From NCBI GenBank assembly GCA_947630355.1, contig CANRHJ010000123.1, positions 1-5,541 on the forward strand: a DNA stretch of 5,541 nucleotides, written 5' to 3'. Positions 1-5,541 of this stretch are shown here, piece after piece. This DNA is from Candidatus Gastranaerophilales bacterium. GTDB lineage: Bacteria; Cyanobacteriota; Vampirovibrionia; Gastranaerophilales; Gastranaerophilaceae. Every line of letters starts with the position of its first letter. The stretch's first letter is position 1. A program made the translations under genes and the position numbers. The notes under the pieces are model-generated. The model was not told where the DNA came from. It worked only from the letters and a program-made list of their open reading frames with translations, and did no database searches.

Positions 1-240
1 AACGAAAAATTAATGGCGGAAAAAATAGCAAGTCAATTATCTGAAAGAGGATTATATTTAATAGGACTTGATGTTATTAATGAAAAAGTAATTGAAATAA
101 ACGTAACAAGTCCGTGTTATTTTATCAGAGAAATAAATCAGCACTACGGAATACATTTTGAAGACAAAATAATCTCGCATTTGGAAAAACTTATTTCGGA
201 ACATTTTTCACAAGAAAGGTTGTATGCTCTTAACAAATAA
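1..240 (+). CDS. gshB: Glutathione synthetase, C-terminal part (cut by left window edge)
   Basis: This is the end of an ATP-grasp glutathione synthetase, which joins gamma-glutamylcysteine and glycine using ATP in the cytoplasm, the second step of glutathione synthesis. The reading frame is open from base 1 (N-E-K-L before the first ATG at 13), so that ATG is internal and about 79 C-terminal residues of a roughly 310-residue protein are visible. The segment GLDVI...EINVTSP is the family signature. Counting from base 1, Asp24, Glu32 and Asn34 have the same spacing as the Mg-binding Asp273, Glu281 and Asn283 of E. coli GshB. The following substrate loop reads SPCYFIREI, one residue longer than the common SPTGIREI form. 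The end overlaps the start of gshA by 17 bases, which supports one transcript. The identification is firm; only the 5' part is missing. Confidence 0.93.
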   Translation, partial: NEKLMAEKIASQLSERGLYLIGLDVINEKVIEINVTSPCYFIREINQHYGIHFEDKIISHLEKLISEHFSQERLYALNK

Positions 241-1495
241 ATCATACTTATTAACAAAACCTGAATTAACACAAATTTTTTATTCAGGCTGTAAAAATGA
301 GACAAATATCGGAGTAGAGTCCGAAAAACTGCTTGTATATAAAGATAATCAGCAGGCAGTAAAATATGAGGATGTGGTAAAAATCCTTAATATGTTTGAT
401 GAAAAAGAATGGCAGAAAGTATATGAACAGGGGCATTTAACGGCATTAAAAAGCGATTACGGAATGATAACACTGGAGCCGGGCAGTCAGATAGAATTAA
501 GTTTGAAACCATATAAAAATTTGGATGAAATAACAAAAAAGCTGGAAGAATTTTATATTCTGCTTAATAAATACTCAGAGCAAATCGGAGCAATAGTTAT
601 AAATAGAGGCATTCACCCCGTATCAACTTATAAAGACATTAATATAATTCCTAAAAAAAGGTATGAATATATGACAAAATACCTGCCATCTAAGGGATTG
701 ACACCGTTTGTAATGATGAGGGAAACAGCGGGAATACAGGCAAATTTTGATTATAAAAATGAACAAGATGCAATAAGGAAGCTGTCTCTATCCGTAAAAA
801 TGAGCCCTATTATAAGTGCATTATATTCAAATTCTCCGATAAGAGGCGGGAAACTGACAGAATATAAATCCTATAGAGCAAACTCTTGGCTGAATGTTGA
901 TGAAACCAGATGCGGGTTTATAAGTAAAAAACTTTTTGAAAAAGAACTTAATTTTACATTTAATGACTATGTTGAAACTCTTTTGGATGTACCTATGATA
1001 TTCATTGAGCGTAACGGCTGTTATTTCGGAACAAATATAACATTCAGAGAATTTATGGCAGACGGATACAGCGGTTTAACCGCCCAAATAAGCGATTGGT
1101 TAACGCATATCAGCTTATATTTCCCCGATGTAAGATTAAAGAGTTATATTGAAATAAGAAACCATGATGCACAAAATTCCTCAATGACATACAGCGTTCC
1201 TGCATTTTGGAAAGGAATAATCTATAATCCAAGCGCAATTGAGGCAATTGAAGATATTTTACAAGATTATTCTTATGAAGATTTTATTAAATTGCGCAGT
1301 GATGCGCCAAAATACGGAATAAATGCAAAGCTGAAAAGCACTGAAATTATTGAATTAATTAAAGAATTTTTTAATATATCGCGTGTAAGCCTAAAAGCAA
1401 ACGGGATAAATGAAGAAAAGTATCTTGACAGTGCTTTTGAATACATTGAAAATAAGCGCACTCCCGCTGATGATATAATAAGCGAATATAATTAA
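224..1495 (+). CDS. gshA: Glutamate-cysteine ligase, GCS2 (plant/alphaproteobacterial) type
   Basis: Likely gamma-glutamylcysteine synthetase, joining glutamate and cysteine with ATP in the first, usually rate-limiting step of glutathione synthesis. At 423 residues it has the GCS2-family motifs in order: GVESEKLL (30-37), ITLEPGSQIELS (82-93, plant counterpart LEPGGQFELS), MMRETAGIQANFDY (164-177, plant counterpart RTCTVQVNLDF), SALYSNSPIRGGK (198-210), DETRCGF (226-232) and FPDVRLKSYIEIRNHDA (300-316, plant counterpart FPEVRLKSYLEMRGAD). These carry the acidic and basic residues that bind metal, glutamate and ATP in plant enzymes. It is unlike the E. coli-type GshA fold. The ATG at 224 lies inside the end of gshB; an AAGAAAGG sequence (212-219) four bases upstream is a usable, slightly close ribosome site, so coupled translation is likely. 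The related EgtA of ergothioneine synthesis is possible in principle, but adjacency to gshB favours glutathione. Confidence 0.92.
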   Translation: MLLTNKSYLLTKPELTQIFYSGCKNETNIGVESEKLLVYKDNQQAVKYEDVVKILNMFDEKEWQKVYEQGHLTALKSDYGMITLEPGSQIELSLKPYKNLDEITKKLEEFYILLNKYSEQIGAIVINRGIHPVSTYKDINIIPKKRYEYMTKYLPSKGLTPFVMMRETAGIQANFDYKNEQDAIRKLSLSVKMSPIISALYSNSPIRGGKLTEYKSYRANSWLNVDETRCGFISKKLFEKELNFTFNDYVETLLDVPMIFIERNGCYFGTNITFREFMADGYSGLTAQISDWLTHISLYFPDVRLKSYIEIRNHDAQNSSMTYSVPAFWKGIIYNPSAIEAIEDILQDYSYEDFIKLRSDAPKYGINAKLKSTEIIELIKEFFNISRVSLKANGINEEKYLDSAFEYIENKRTPADDIISEYN

Positions 1496-1501
1496 AAAAG
1501 A

Positions 1502-1520
1502 CGGGAATTCATTCATTCCG
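1502..1520 (+). terminator. Weak hairpin after gshA, possible terminator
   Basis: Seven bases after the gshA stop a short imperfect hairpin can form: CGG-(G)-AAT at 1502-1508 pairs with ATTCCG at 1515-1520, with one bulged G and a six-base loop. No clean T-run follows (the sequence continues AAGTTTATAAT), so it is a poor intrinsic terminator and may be incidental. It is the only candidate end signal between gshA and the next gene. Confidence 0.2.
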
Positions 1521-1533
1521 AAGTTTATAATAT

Positions 1534-1562
1534 TTGCCAAGTTACATATTCAGCATTAAAAT
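1534..1562 (+). promoter_or_regulatory. Sigma70-type promoter of the small secreted-protein gene
   Basis: A -35 hexamer TTGCCA (1534-1539, five of six consensus bases) is separated by exactly 17 bases from a -10 hexamer TAAAAT (1557-1562, five of six). Transcription would begin near 1569, leaving a leader of about 30 bases before the ATG at 1600. A TATAAT at 1526-1531 is an alternative -10 but has no partner -35. The position between gshA and the next gene suggests that gene is transcribed on its own rather than with gshBA. Confidence 0.55.
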
Positions 1563-1599
1563 TATTGATTAATCACCCCAAATATTTTAGAATGGTGGT

Positions 1600-1962
1600 A
1601 TGAAAAACTTTTCTGTTATTTTTTCAATATTTGTTTTAATGAATTGCGTTTTTGTCAGCCATTATTCCGCATTTGCTGATGATATAAAATATAGTGATTT
1701 TGATTTGTATAAATATTATGTTTTAGACCGCATAGACGGTCCTGATATTCCGGGTTATGTTACAAAATTTGCCAATGAAAATAATTGTTTTAGCATTATG
1801 AAATGTTATTATTGGAGTCATAAAATTTTTAAAAATAACGGCGGAGTGTATTCCTGTAATAAAAATGGCAGAGTACAGTATGTTTATGATAATCAAAAAA
1901 AACTGCGCTTTGCCAGATGGTATGAAAAATTTAAATTTAGAAAAACTATATATGAAAATTAA
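1600..1962 (+). CDS. Small secreted protein of unknown function
   Basis: I do not recognise the family. The 120-residue product starts with a typical Sec signal peptide: Lys2, a hydrophobic core over about residues 4-19, and an AFA|DD cleavage site after Ala26. The mature protein is about 94 residues with no further membrane segment, so it should be periplasmic or extracellular. It is very rich in tyrosine (12 residues) and aromatics, has three cysteines (63, 69, 86), and ends basic. Residues 88-105 (KNGRVQYVYDNQKKLRFA) loosely resemble a beta-hairpin of the YD or MORN-like repeat sort, too weak to name. The signal peptide supports the ATG at 1600; the frame closes just upstream (TAG at 1588). 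The only ribosome-site candidate, GGTGG (1594-1598), is a single base from the ATG, so initiation may be inefficient. It converges on the minus-strand papain-fold gene, with stop codons overlapping by four bases. Confidence 0.75.
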   Translation: MKNFSVIFSIFVLMNCVFVSHYSAFADDIKYSDFDLYKYYVLDRIDGPDIPGYVTKFANENNCFSIMKCYYWSHKIFKNNGGVYSCNKNGRVQYVYDNQKKLRFARWYEKFKFRKTIYEN

Positions 1963-2744
1963 TTAATCTTTCTCGGTTTAGATATTTGATTTAATATTTT
2001 TTTATTAAATTCTTTATCATCCACTCTAAGTATTTTAGGAGGCTTAGGTTCTTCCCACCATTCATATTGATATTTAATACTGCTTAAAAATTTTGAATCA
2101 ATGTTTATTCCTGATTCTTTGATTTGCGGGTCATAAAATACTAAATTATTATTTGAATCTTTTGTGACTGTTACAACATGTCCTATTTTATTTTTATTAG
2201 ATGAATTTTTCCATATAAATGCGAAAACATATCTTTCACCTTCTTGTACTTTTTGGTCAAGATAATTAATACAATCAAATTCATTTTTTGCTTTTATTGT
2301 TGTAAACTCAGGGGTTTTTCCCGTTGCAGGGTCAATATATGCTATATTTGGCCTTTCTTCAAGTTTGTCTTTTAAATCTCCCCCCAAAGAAATATCTGTT
2401 TCTACATCAAATCCCCTTAATCTTGCTTCAAAAATTGCTACACCTGCCTGACAGTTTGTTTTATATGTAAGGTTGCCAAAAATATTATAATTAGGATTAA
2501 CTCCTACAATAGCATCCTCAATCGTCATCGGTTCACCTTTTTTAACACCTGATATTTCATCTAAAACTATACTTGCAGCACCTCCTGTTATACCGTTTGG
2601 TTTATATTCGGTATTATCAAACAATATATCCGCTCTTTTCTGAAGGTCATCTTCGGCGGAAGATGTATTTCCCCCGCCGCCTCCGCTAAAAGTAAATCTT
2701 CCTGTATCATCTCTCGGATGATCTTCTTCTCTCCATTCTGCCAT
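1959..2744 (-). CDS. Papain-fold (Tox-PL type) phage-derived effector or toxin-like protein
   Basis: The 261-residue protein has three visible parts. Residues 3-18 (EWREEDHPRDDTGRFT) match the HPRDxxGRF motif found near the start or joints of phage head-associated and phage-borne polymorphic toxin proteins. Residues 20-30 are a Ser/Gly linker with five consecutive glycines. From about residue 90 a papain-like domain follows: NCQ with Cys98 as nucleophile, the helix AIFEARLRGFDVE (103-115), GHVVTV with His189, and FYDPQ with Asp205 and Gln207. This Cys-His-Asp order and these motifs fit the papain-fold toxin class (Tox-PL), whose members act as proteases, deamidases or related hydrolases. The substrate cannot be read from the sequence. 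No signal peptide or transmembrane segment is present. GGAAGGAG (2750-2757), five bases from the ATG, is an excellent ribosome site and fixes the start. No phage neighbour or known immunity gene is present. The fold assignment is by motif only. Confidence 0.72.
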   Translation of the reverse strand: MAEWREEDHPRDDTGRFTFSGGGGGNTSSAEDDLQKRADILFDNTEYKPNGITGGAASIVLDEISGVKKGEPMTIEDAIVGVNPNYNIFGNLTYKTNCQAGVAIFEARLRGFDVETDISLGGDLKDKLEERPNIAYIDPATGKTPEFTTIKAKNEFDCINYLDQKVQEGERYVFAFIWKNSSNKNKIGHVVTVTKDSNNNLVFYDPQIKESGINIDSKFLSSIKYQYEWWEEPKPPKILRVDDKEFNKKILNQISKPRKIN

Positions 2745-2843
2745 TCTTTCTCCTTCCTATTTCTCTTTCTTTGACTCATGCCGGCAGCTTTTGCGCATAC
2801 CAAGCTTTATTTTGCTTAATTCCGTTTACTAAATTTATCTAAA

Positions 2844-2931
2844 TTACATTATATTGTAAATATATTATATTAATTTCTATCTGATTTTACAAGTTTAAGT
2901 AACTACACAAATTAATTACAACATAATGTAA
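2844..2931. promoter_or_regulatory. Cluster of TTACA-N6-TGTAA dyads, candidate operators
   Basis: Two exact 16-base dyads of the form TTACA-N6-TGTAA lie at 2844-2859 and 2916-2931, with centres 72 bases apart. A third copy with one mismatch (TTACA-N6-AGTAA) is at 2887-2902. The spacers differ (TTATAT, ACATAA, AGTTTA), as expected for protein-binding half-sites rather than a duplicated segment. The first copy would sit at the start site and the third over the -35 of the candidate promoter for the papain-fold gene, a layout suited to repression. The region is very AT-rich, so chance similarity is a real alternative, and I cannot name the regulator. Confidence 0.35.
2864..2892 (-). promoter_or_regulatory. 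Candidate promoter of the papain-fold gene
   Basis: Read on the minus strand, TTGTAA (2887-2892, four of six -35 bases) is followed after 17 bases by a perfect TATAAT (2864-2869). Transcription would start near 2857 and give a leader of about 110 bases before the ATG at 2744. A second TATAAT (2848-2853) lies inside the first dyad but lacks a convincing -35. Confidence 0.4.
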
Positions 2932-2957
2932 CATGTTCACAATGCGATTTTGAGATA

Positions 2958-2986
2958 ATGTTAAATTTTATTAAGATATATGTCAA
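2958..2986 (-). promoter_or_regulatory. Second candidate promoter just after mutS2
   Basis: A perfect -35 consensus TTGACA (2981-2986, minus strand) begins three bases past the mutS2 stop codon. It is followed at 17-base spacing by TAACAT (2958-2963, four of six). It would transcribe the papain-fold gene with a leader of about 200 bases containing the dyads. No convincing intrinsic terminator follows mutS2, so read-through from mutS2 is also possible. Confidence 0.3.
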
Positions 2987-2988
2987 AA

Positions 2989-5358
2989 CTATTTAATATC
3001 AACAACGCTGACACCGTCGCCGCCTTCGGCGCTTTCACCCGCGCGAAACTTTGCCACATAAGGAGAATTCATAAGATAATCTCTTATCACTTGTTTTAAA
3101 GCACCCGTTCCATGCCCGTGAATAATATAAACAGGAGATAAATTAACCAAACTGGCTTTATCAAGATAAGCTTCAATTTCATCGAGTGCTTCTTCACAGC
3201 GGTAACCGCGCAAATCAAGCGTTTGTGATAAACTGCGCCGTTCAATTGCAAAATCTTTTTTATAAAGCCCTTTTGCCTTTGTCGCACGTTTAATTAAGTT
3301 CTTATTTAAAACAGCGAGTTTATTTTGTTTAACCTTTGTTTTTAATTGCCCCATTTGAATTTGAACATTTTTATTTTTATCTGGCAGGGAAAGAATTGTT
3401 ACTTCCTGATTTAACTCGGTAATCATGACATTGTCACCGATTTTTGCATTTTCCCAATCGACAGGGGTATATTTTTCGGCAGCTTCGTCTTCATCTGCGC
3501 GGAAGCCGGAGCGCATGGCTGTTTCTATCTCTGCCAAGCGATGAAAACTTCTTCTGGCTATTTTTTCGGATTTTTCTTCCCTCATTTCTTTAAGAATATC
3601 TTTTATTTCATCGCGTGCCTGTTCAAGTGACGTTTCATATTTTTTCTTATAAATATGAATACTTTTACTTTTATCTTTTTTAATTTCGTTTAATTTATCA
3701 TTAAGACTTTGTTCCAGGCGTTTTACATTTTCTTCTTTTTCTTCAATTACGCGTTTGGAGTCCGATAATTCCTGCTGAGTTTTTTGGAGTTCTCCTAGTA
3801 CTTTAGCCGTGTTATCTTTTTCGTAAAAGTAGGTTTCTTTGGCATTAGAGACTATTTCATCTTTCAAGCCCAAATTTTTTGCAACGGAAATTGCATTACT
3901 TGAGCCCGGAATACCTATTAAGAGTTTATATGTCGGTTGAAGTGTTTTTGTATTGAATTCAACGGATGCATTAATAAATCCCTGTTTCAAATATGCCAAT
4001 GATTTCAGTTCTCCGTAGTGAGTTGTGGCGATAATAAAAGCATTTTTCTTTTGCAGATACTCTAATATAGATTGAGCCAAAGAAGCTCCTTCTTTAGGAT
4101 CGGTTCCTGCACAAAGTTCATCAAGTAAAATCAAGCTTTCACTGTCAGAATGATTTATAATATCTATAATATTTGTCATGTGGGCGGAAAAAGTCGAAAG
4201 ATTTTGCAAAATACTTTGTTCATCACCGATATCGGCGAATATTTTTTTAAACGGGTAAATACGAGCTTGATAGCAGGGGATATGCATGCCTGCTTTGGTC
4301 ATGAGAGTGAGCAAACCCGCAGTTTTTAAAACAACCGTTTTTCCGCCCGTATTAGAGCCTGTTATAATCATACAGTTTTTATTTAAATCGATATAAAAAT
4401 CATTTTCTGTTATATCTGTTTTAGACTTAATTAAAACAGGATTTTTCATCATTTTTAAATCTATAATTTTTTCATCGGAGATATCTGCGGCAGTTCCGTC
4501 AAAAGAAGCGGAATATTTTGCTTTAGCGAAGATGAAATCAAGCTCAACCAATTGGAGATTGGAATTAAATATTTCATCAAAGTATTTACCAATCTCATTA
4601 GAAAGCATTTTTAATATACGTTCTTTTTCAATAATAATCTTCAATTCGGTTTCACGTATTTTGTTATTTAAGCCGACAAGAATTTCAGGTTCAATAAAAA
4701 AGGTTTGATTGCTTTGAGAGACATCGTGAACAATACCCGATACCTTATTTTTACATTCGGCTTTAACCTGAAAAACAGTTCTGCCATTTCTTTGGGTATA
4801 GACTGTATCTTGGAGATATGAAGTAAAATCGTTGTTTTGAAGCAGCGAAGAAACACAAGCACGAACATTTGATGTAGTATCTCTTAAAGTTTGGTATAAG
4901 CTTTTTAACTCGTTTGAAGCATCTTCTTTAACGGTTAAAGAAGGTGTAAAAGTGTTAAATATCTTATCCTCAAGAGATTTATCGGAATAAAGCGCATTTT
5001 TATATTGAGAGAGTTCAAAAAAATCTTTAGAGATATCATCAAGGAAATTACGCATTAATCTGGAAGTTCTTAAAGTTTTTGCGATATTAACGATTTCTTC
5101 TTCATTTAAACGCAGCTTTTTTTTAGCATCTTTCAATGGTTTTTCAATGTCAAAAATATTATCAAGCGGGATGTTAAGGGAATTAACAATCAAATTTTTT
5201 GCTTGAGAAGTAATCAAGAGTTGATGTTTAACGGTATTAATATCATCGTAAGGTGAAGCACTAAGGCATCTTTCACGTCCGATAGTGCTGACAGCAAAAG
5301 AGCTTAAATATTGAAGTACTTTATCAAATTCTAAAATTTCTTCTGTCGGTTTATTCAT
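2989..5358 (-). CDS. mutS2: MutS2: MutS-family ATPase with C-terminal Smr domain
   Basis: Complete 789-residue MutS2, the usual family length. An N-terminal MutS core/clamp-like region covers about residues 1-300. The ATPase follows, with Walker A GSNTGGKT (334-341), STFSAHM (388-394), Walker B LILLDEL (409-415) and ATTHYGELK (444-452). A charged coiled coil spans about 515-610, a small beta domain about 630-685, and the Smr domain 711-789 with LDLRG (714-718) and HGHGTGAL (747-754). It lacks the MutS mismatch-recognition domain. Characterised MutS2 proteins suppress recombination in Helicobacter or act on collided ribosomes in Bacillus; which applies here cannot be read. Two usually conserved spots differ: GSN instead of GPN in Walker A, and LDELCAGTD instead of LDELGAGTD. 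The ATG at 5356-5358 is the only start codon before the upstream in-frame stop, and it has no Shine-Dalgarno sequence. Confidence 0.97.
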   Translation of the reverse strand: MNKPTEEILEFDKVLQYLSSFAVSTIGRERCLSASPYDDINTVKHQLLITSQAKNLIVNSLNIPLDNIFDIEKPLKDAKKKLRLNEEEIVNIAKTLRTSRLMRNFLDDISKDFFELSQYKNALYSDKSLEDKIFNTFTPSLTVKEDASNELKSLYQTLRDTTSNVRACVSSLLQNNDFTSYLQDTVYTQRNGRTVFQVKAECKNKVSGIVHDVSQSNQTFFIEPEILVGLNNKIRETELKIIIEKERILKMLSNEIGKYFDEIFNSNLQLVELDFIFAKAKYSASFDGTAADISDEKIIDLKMMKNPVLIKSKTDITENDFYIDLNKNCMIITGSNTGGKTVVLKTAGLLTLMTKAGMHIPCYQARIYPFKKIFADIGDEQSILQNLSTFSAHMTNIIDIINHSDSESLILLDELCAGTDPKEGASLAQSILEYLQKKNAFIIATTHYGELKSLAYLKQGFINASVEFNTKTLQPTYKLLIGIPGSSNAISVAKNLGLKDEIVSNAKETYFYEKDNTAKVLGELQKTQQELSDSKRVIEEKEENVKRLEQSLNDKLNEIKKDKSKSIHIYKKKYETSLEQARDEIKDILKEMREEKSEKIARRSFHRLAEIETAMRSGFRADEDEAAEKYTPVDWENAKIGDNVMITELNQEVTILSLPDKNKNVQIQMGQLKTKVKQNKLAVLNKNLIKRATKAKGLYKKDFAIERRSLSQTLDLRGYRCEEALDEIEAYLDKASLVNLSPVYIIHGHGTGALKQVIRDYLMNSPYVAKFRAGESAEGGDGVSVVDIK

Positions 5359-5364
5359 AGAGTA

Positions 5365-5370
5365 ATTATA
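5365..5370 (-). promoter_or_regulatory. -10 box of mutS2, implying a leaderless start
   Basis: On the minus strand a perfect TATAAT ends six bases before the mutS2 ATG, so normal initiation seven bases downstream would begin at the A of the ATG. There is no purine-rich ribosome site in this interval. The -35 position falls in the HU terminator hairpin and matches consensus poorly (TTCTTA at 5388-5393 with 17-base spacing). Confidence 0.35.
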
Positions 5371-5373
5371 AAC

Positions 5374-5413
5374 AAAAAAAAGAAGGATAAGAAAGAAACT
5401 TACCCTTCTTTTT
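5374..5413 (-). terminator. Intrinsic terminator of the HU gene
   Basis: On the minus strand, 17 bases after the HU stop codon, a hairpin forms from 5404-5413 pairing with 5377-5386 (ten pairs, core AGAAGG/CCTTCT). It extends after one A/C mismatch by TAAG/CTTA (5388-5391 with 5399-5402) and closes on a seven-base loop. The transcript then runs into eight U residues (5374-5381, overlapping the outer stem). This is a classic Rho-independent terminator and separates HU from mutS2. Confidence 0.85.
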
Positions 5414-5429
5414 AATATAAATTAATTGA

Positions 5430-5541
5430 CTATTTTTTAGCTAAAACTTTACCGTCAACAATTTCTTTGAATTTTTTACCTGCAGTAAATACGGGAGCTG
5501 TTTTAGCAGCGATTTTAATTTTAGCGCCGGTTTGAGGATTA
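5430..5541 (-). CDS. HU-family DNA-binding protein, C-terminal part (cut by right window edge)
   Basis: The last 36 codons plus a TAG stop of a small histone-like protein are visible, reading on the minus strand NPQTGAKIKIAAKTAPVF, then TAGKKFKEIVDG, ending KVLAKK. The NPQTG turn is the end of the beta-arm that inserts into the DNA minor groove. The following strand (KIKIAAKTAPVFTAGKKFK) and closing helix are standard for HU and IHF-like proteins of about 90 residues, which bend and compact DNA in the nucleoid. The remainder lies beyond base 5541, so HU cannot be separated from a specialised paralogue. It is followed by its own strong terminator, indicating a transcript that ends before mutS2. 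Confidence 0.9.
   Translation of the reverse strand, partial: NPQTGAKIKIAAKTAPVFTAGKKFKEIVDGKVLAKK

Noticed and set aside
13..240. Treating the ATG at 13 as the start of a separate small gene.
   Set aside because: The frame is open to the window edge, and the product is the C-terminal ATP-grasp segment of glutathione synthetase, so this Met is internal.
1273..1461. A 62-codon minus-strand open frame inside gshA.
   Set aside because: It is antisense to the well-supported gshA coding region and shows no start signal or family resemblance.
1950..1975. A bidirectional terminator at the convergent gene junction.
   Set aside because: The stops overlap in an AATTAATTAAT palindrome, but there is no stable GC stem with a flanking T-run.
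2588..2803. A 71-codon minus-strand open frame overlapping the start of the papain-fold gene.
   Set aside because: It lies mostly inside the papain-fold gene in another frame, has no ribosome site, and its product is a basic, low-complexity read of coding DNA with no recognisable motif.
2745..2988. Attachment sites, terminal inverted repeats or a small RNA around the papain-fold cassette.
   Set aside because: I found no matching direct repeats at the two ends of the cassette, no transposase, and no GC-rich structured RNA; the dyads are short and better explained as possible operators.
3096..3287. A 63-codon minus-strand open frame within the 3' part of mutS2.
   Set aside because: It is an alternative frame of the Smr-domain coding region, which is clearly read in the mutS2 frame.
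4668..4868. A 66-codon minus-strand open frame within mutS2.
   Set aside because: It is a shadow of the mutS2 N-terminal region with no ribosome site or known motif.

Overview
The window is AT-rich and gene-dense. It looks like bacterial chromosome from a low-GC, probably host-associated, Gram-negative-type or cyanobacteria-related lineage. A plant/cyanobacterial-type (GCS2) glutamate-cysteine ligase next to a glutathione synthetase, a full-length MutS2 and an HU protein would fit a gut Vampirovibrionia (Melainabacteria/Gastranaerophilales) genome. This placement is an impression from protein style and base composition, not a demonstrated assignment.

Layout. On the + strand, positions 1-240 hold the C-terminal end of glutathione synthetase (gshB), cut by the window edge. 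It overlaps by 17 bases a complete GCS2-type glutamate-cysteine ligase (gshA, 224-1495), so the two enzymes of glutathione synthesis form one translationally tight gshB-gshA unit. A good sigma70-type promoter (1534-1562) then precedes a small secreted protein of unknown function (1600-1962). That gene converges on a minus-strand gene (1959-2744), and their stop codons overlap by four bases.

The minus-strand gene at 1959-2744 is the most unusual item. It encodes a 261-residue protein with an N-terminal HPRDxxGRF motif of the kind seen in phage structural and phage-borne toxin proteins, a glycine linker, and a papain-like (Tox-PL type) domain with Cys98, His189 and Asp205-Pro-Gln. No other phage gene or recognisable immunity gene is present, so it looks like an isolated phage-derived effector cassette among housekeeping genes. 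Its upstream region (2745-2988) carries candidate promoters, two exact TTACA-N6-TGTAA dyads plus one degenerate copy, and possibly the tail of an older phage gene.

Further right, on the minus strand, lie a complete mutS2 (2989-5358, MutS-type ATPase plus C-terminal Smr domain) and the C-terminal end of an HU-family DNA-binding protein (5430-5541, cut by the right edge). A strong intrinsic terminator for the HU gene (5374-5413) fills most of the gap before mutS2. mutS2 has no Shine-Dalgarno sequence, and a TATAAT lies exactly where transcription would begin at the A of its ATG, which suggests a leaderless mRNA.

There is no gene-free stretch longer than about 245 bases, and I see no tRNA, rRNA, CRISPR array or insertion sequence.
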